From: Nitrospira lenta
Lineage (GTDB): Bacteria; Nitrospirota; Nitrospiria; Nitrospirales; Nitrospiraceae
DNA length: 52,397 nucleotides
NCBI GenBank assembly: GCA_945865525.1
Contig: CAMBDY010000015.1
Location: forward strand, 1-52,397
Direction of reading: 5' to 3'
Below are positions 52,247 to 52,397 of the stretch, piece by piece (position 1 is the first letter of the stretch; each line of letters starts with the position of its first letter). The position numbers and the translations under genes are program-made. The notes below the pieces were generated by a model. That model made no database searches. It was not told where the DNA came from and saw only the letters and a list, made by a program, of their open reading frames with translations.

Positions 52247-52397
52247 CTAGAGCGTAAAGGACAATTGCCCCAGCAGCAAGACGGTCGGCGACGGTTCGTG
52301 CTGGCTCTGACTGACTGACGGCAACTCCTGCAGCGGACCCCGGCAGCGGCCACAATGGTGGCGACGCGGCTGAATCGTTCGTCGCTGACGACGGTAC
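52247..52397 (-). CDS. C-terminal end of a SprT-like zinc-ribbon protein (partial)
   Basis: Only the last 49 codons are inside the window. The frame reads YRRQRRTIQPRRHHCGRCRG and continues to LSFTL before TAG. The HHCGRCRGPLQEL motif resembles the C-terminal zinc ribbon of SprT-like metalloproteins (YxCxxCGxxxxRRRxxxxxxCxxCxGxL). The metallopeptidase core would lie outside the window. The family call is tentative. Confidence 0.5.
   Translation of the reverse strand, partial: YRRQRRTIQPRRHHCGRCRGPLQELPSVSQSQHEPSPTVLLLGQLSFTL

Noticed and set aside
1-52397. tRNA, rRNA, CRISPR arrays, insertion sequences and prophage genes
   Set aside because: None was recognised on either strand; a covariance search for tRNAs and small RNAs was not possible here.

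Overview
The window is a dense chromosomal segment that looks like Nitrospira (phylum Nitrospirota) or a close relative. This assignment is inference from gene content: a DabA-type inorganic-carbon uptake locus with two Nuo-like subunits and a PII-like protein, a long two-part ThyX homologue, a MEKHLA-domain protein, and a short dispersed repeat that I recall from Nitrospira genomes. The cell is Gram-negative: SurA-type chaperones, HldE-type heptose adenylyltransferase, lipoproteins and MtgA are all present. No rRNA, tRNA, CRISPR array, prophage or insertion sequence was seen.

Layout. 1-6187 is the replication-origin end: gyrB (cut by the window edge), dnaN and dnaA on the minus strand, an AT-rich putative oriC at 3617-3940, a three-gene DsrE/DsrF/DsrH-like (tusDCB-order) cluster whose last gene has only 57 codons, and hisS. 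6188-9760 holds a decayed repeat, the long ThyX-like protein, a TPR protein and two small unknowns. 9851-16453 is an overlapping minus-strand operon: NuoL-like subunit, NuoM-like subunit, a long DabA (1076 residues) and a PII-like regulator. This is a candidate energy-coupled CO2/bicarbonate uptake system.

17115-29365 is mostly plus strand: SelO, an esterase, a 55-residue cysteine-rich protein, a SYLF lipid-binding protein (minus), the ABC-F factor EttA, an RmlD-like reductase, a DUF1295 membrane enzyme, TldD/TldE, an exported MsrA, a LOG-like protein and an aminotransferase. 29384-33483 is a minus-strand operon, leuC-leuD-small membrane protein-CysQ/IMPase-like phosphatase-HIBADH-like dehydrogenase. 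33665-38967 carries a MEKHLA protein, DUF1653, a flavin disulfide reductase coupled to a TPR protein, two small envelope proteins, an MscS-type channel and exonuclease III.

39080-52397 carries a 48-residue zinc-ribbon protein, a BaiN/HI0933-type flavoprotein, MurJ, Ogt, MtgA, EngB, SurA, a PpiC lipoprotein, Mfd, RfaE2 (HldE C-terminal type), a 61-residue unknown, DNA polymerase IV and the C-terminal end of a probable SprT-like zinc-ribbon protein.

Most genes are ordinary core or envelope functions. The parts most worth attention are the Dab/PII operon, the atypical ThyX homologue, the tusDCB-like trio beside the origin, the roughly 125-bp inverted-repeat element with three degraded copies, and three very short genes that standard length cut-offs miss (3941-4114, 19322-19489, 39080-39226).
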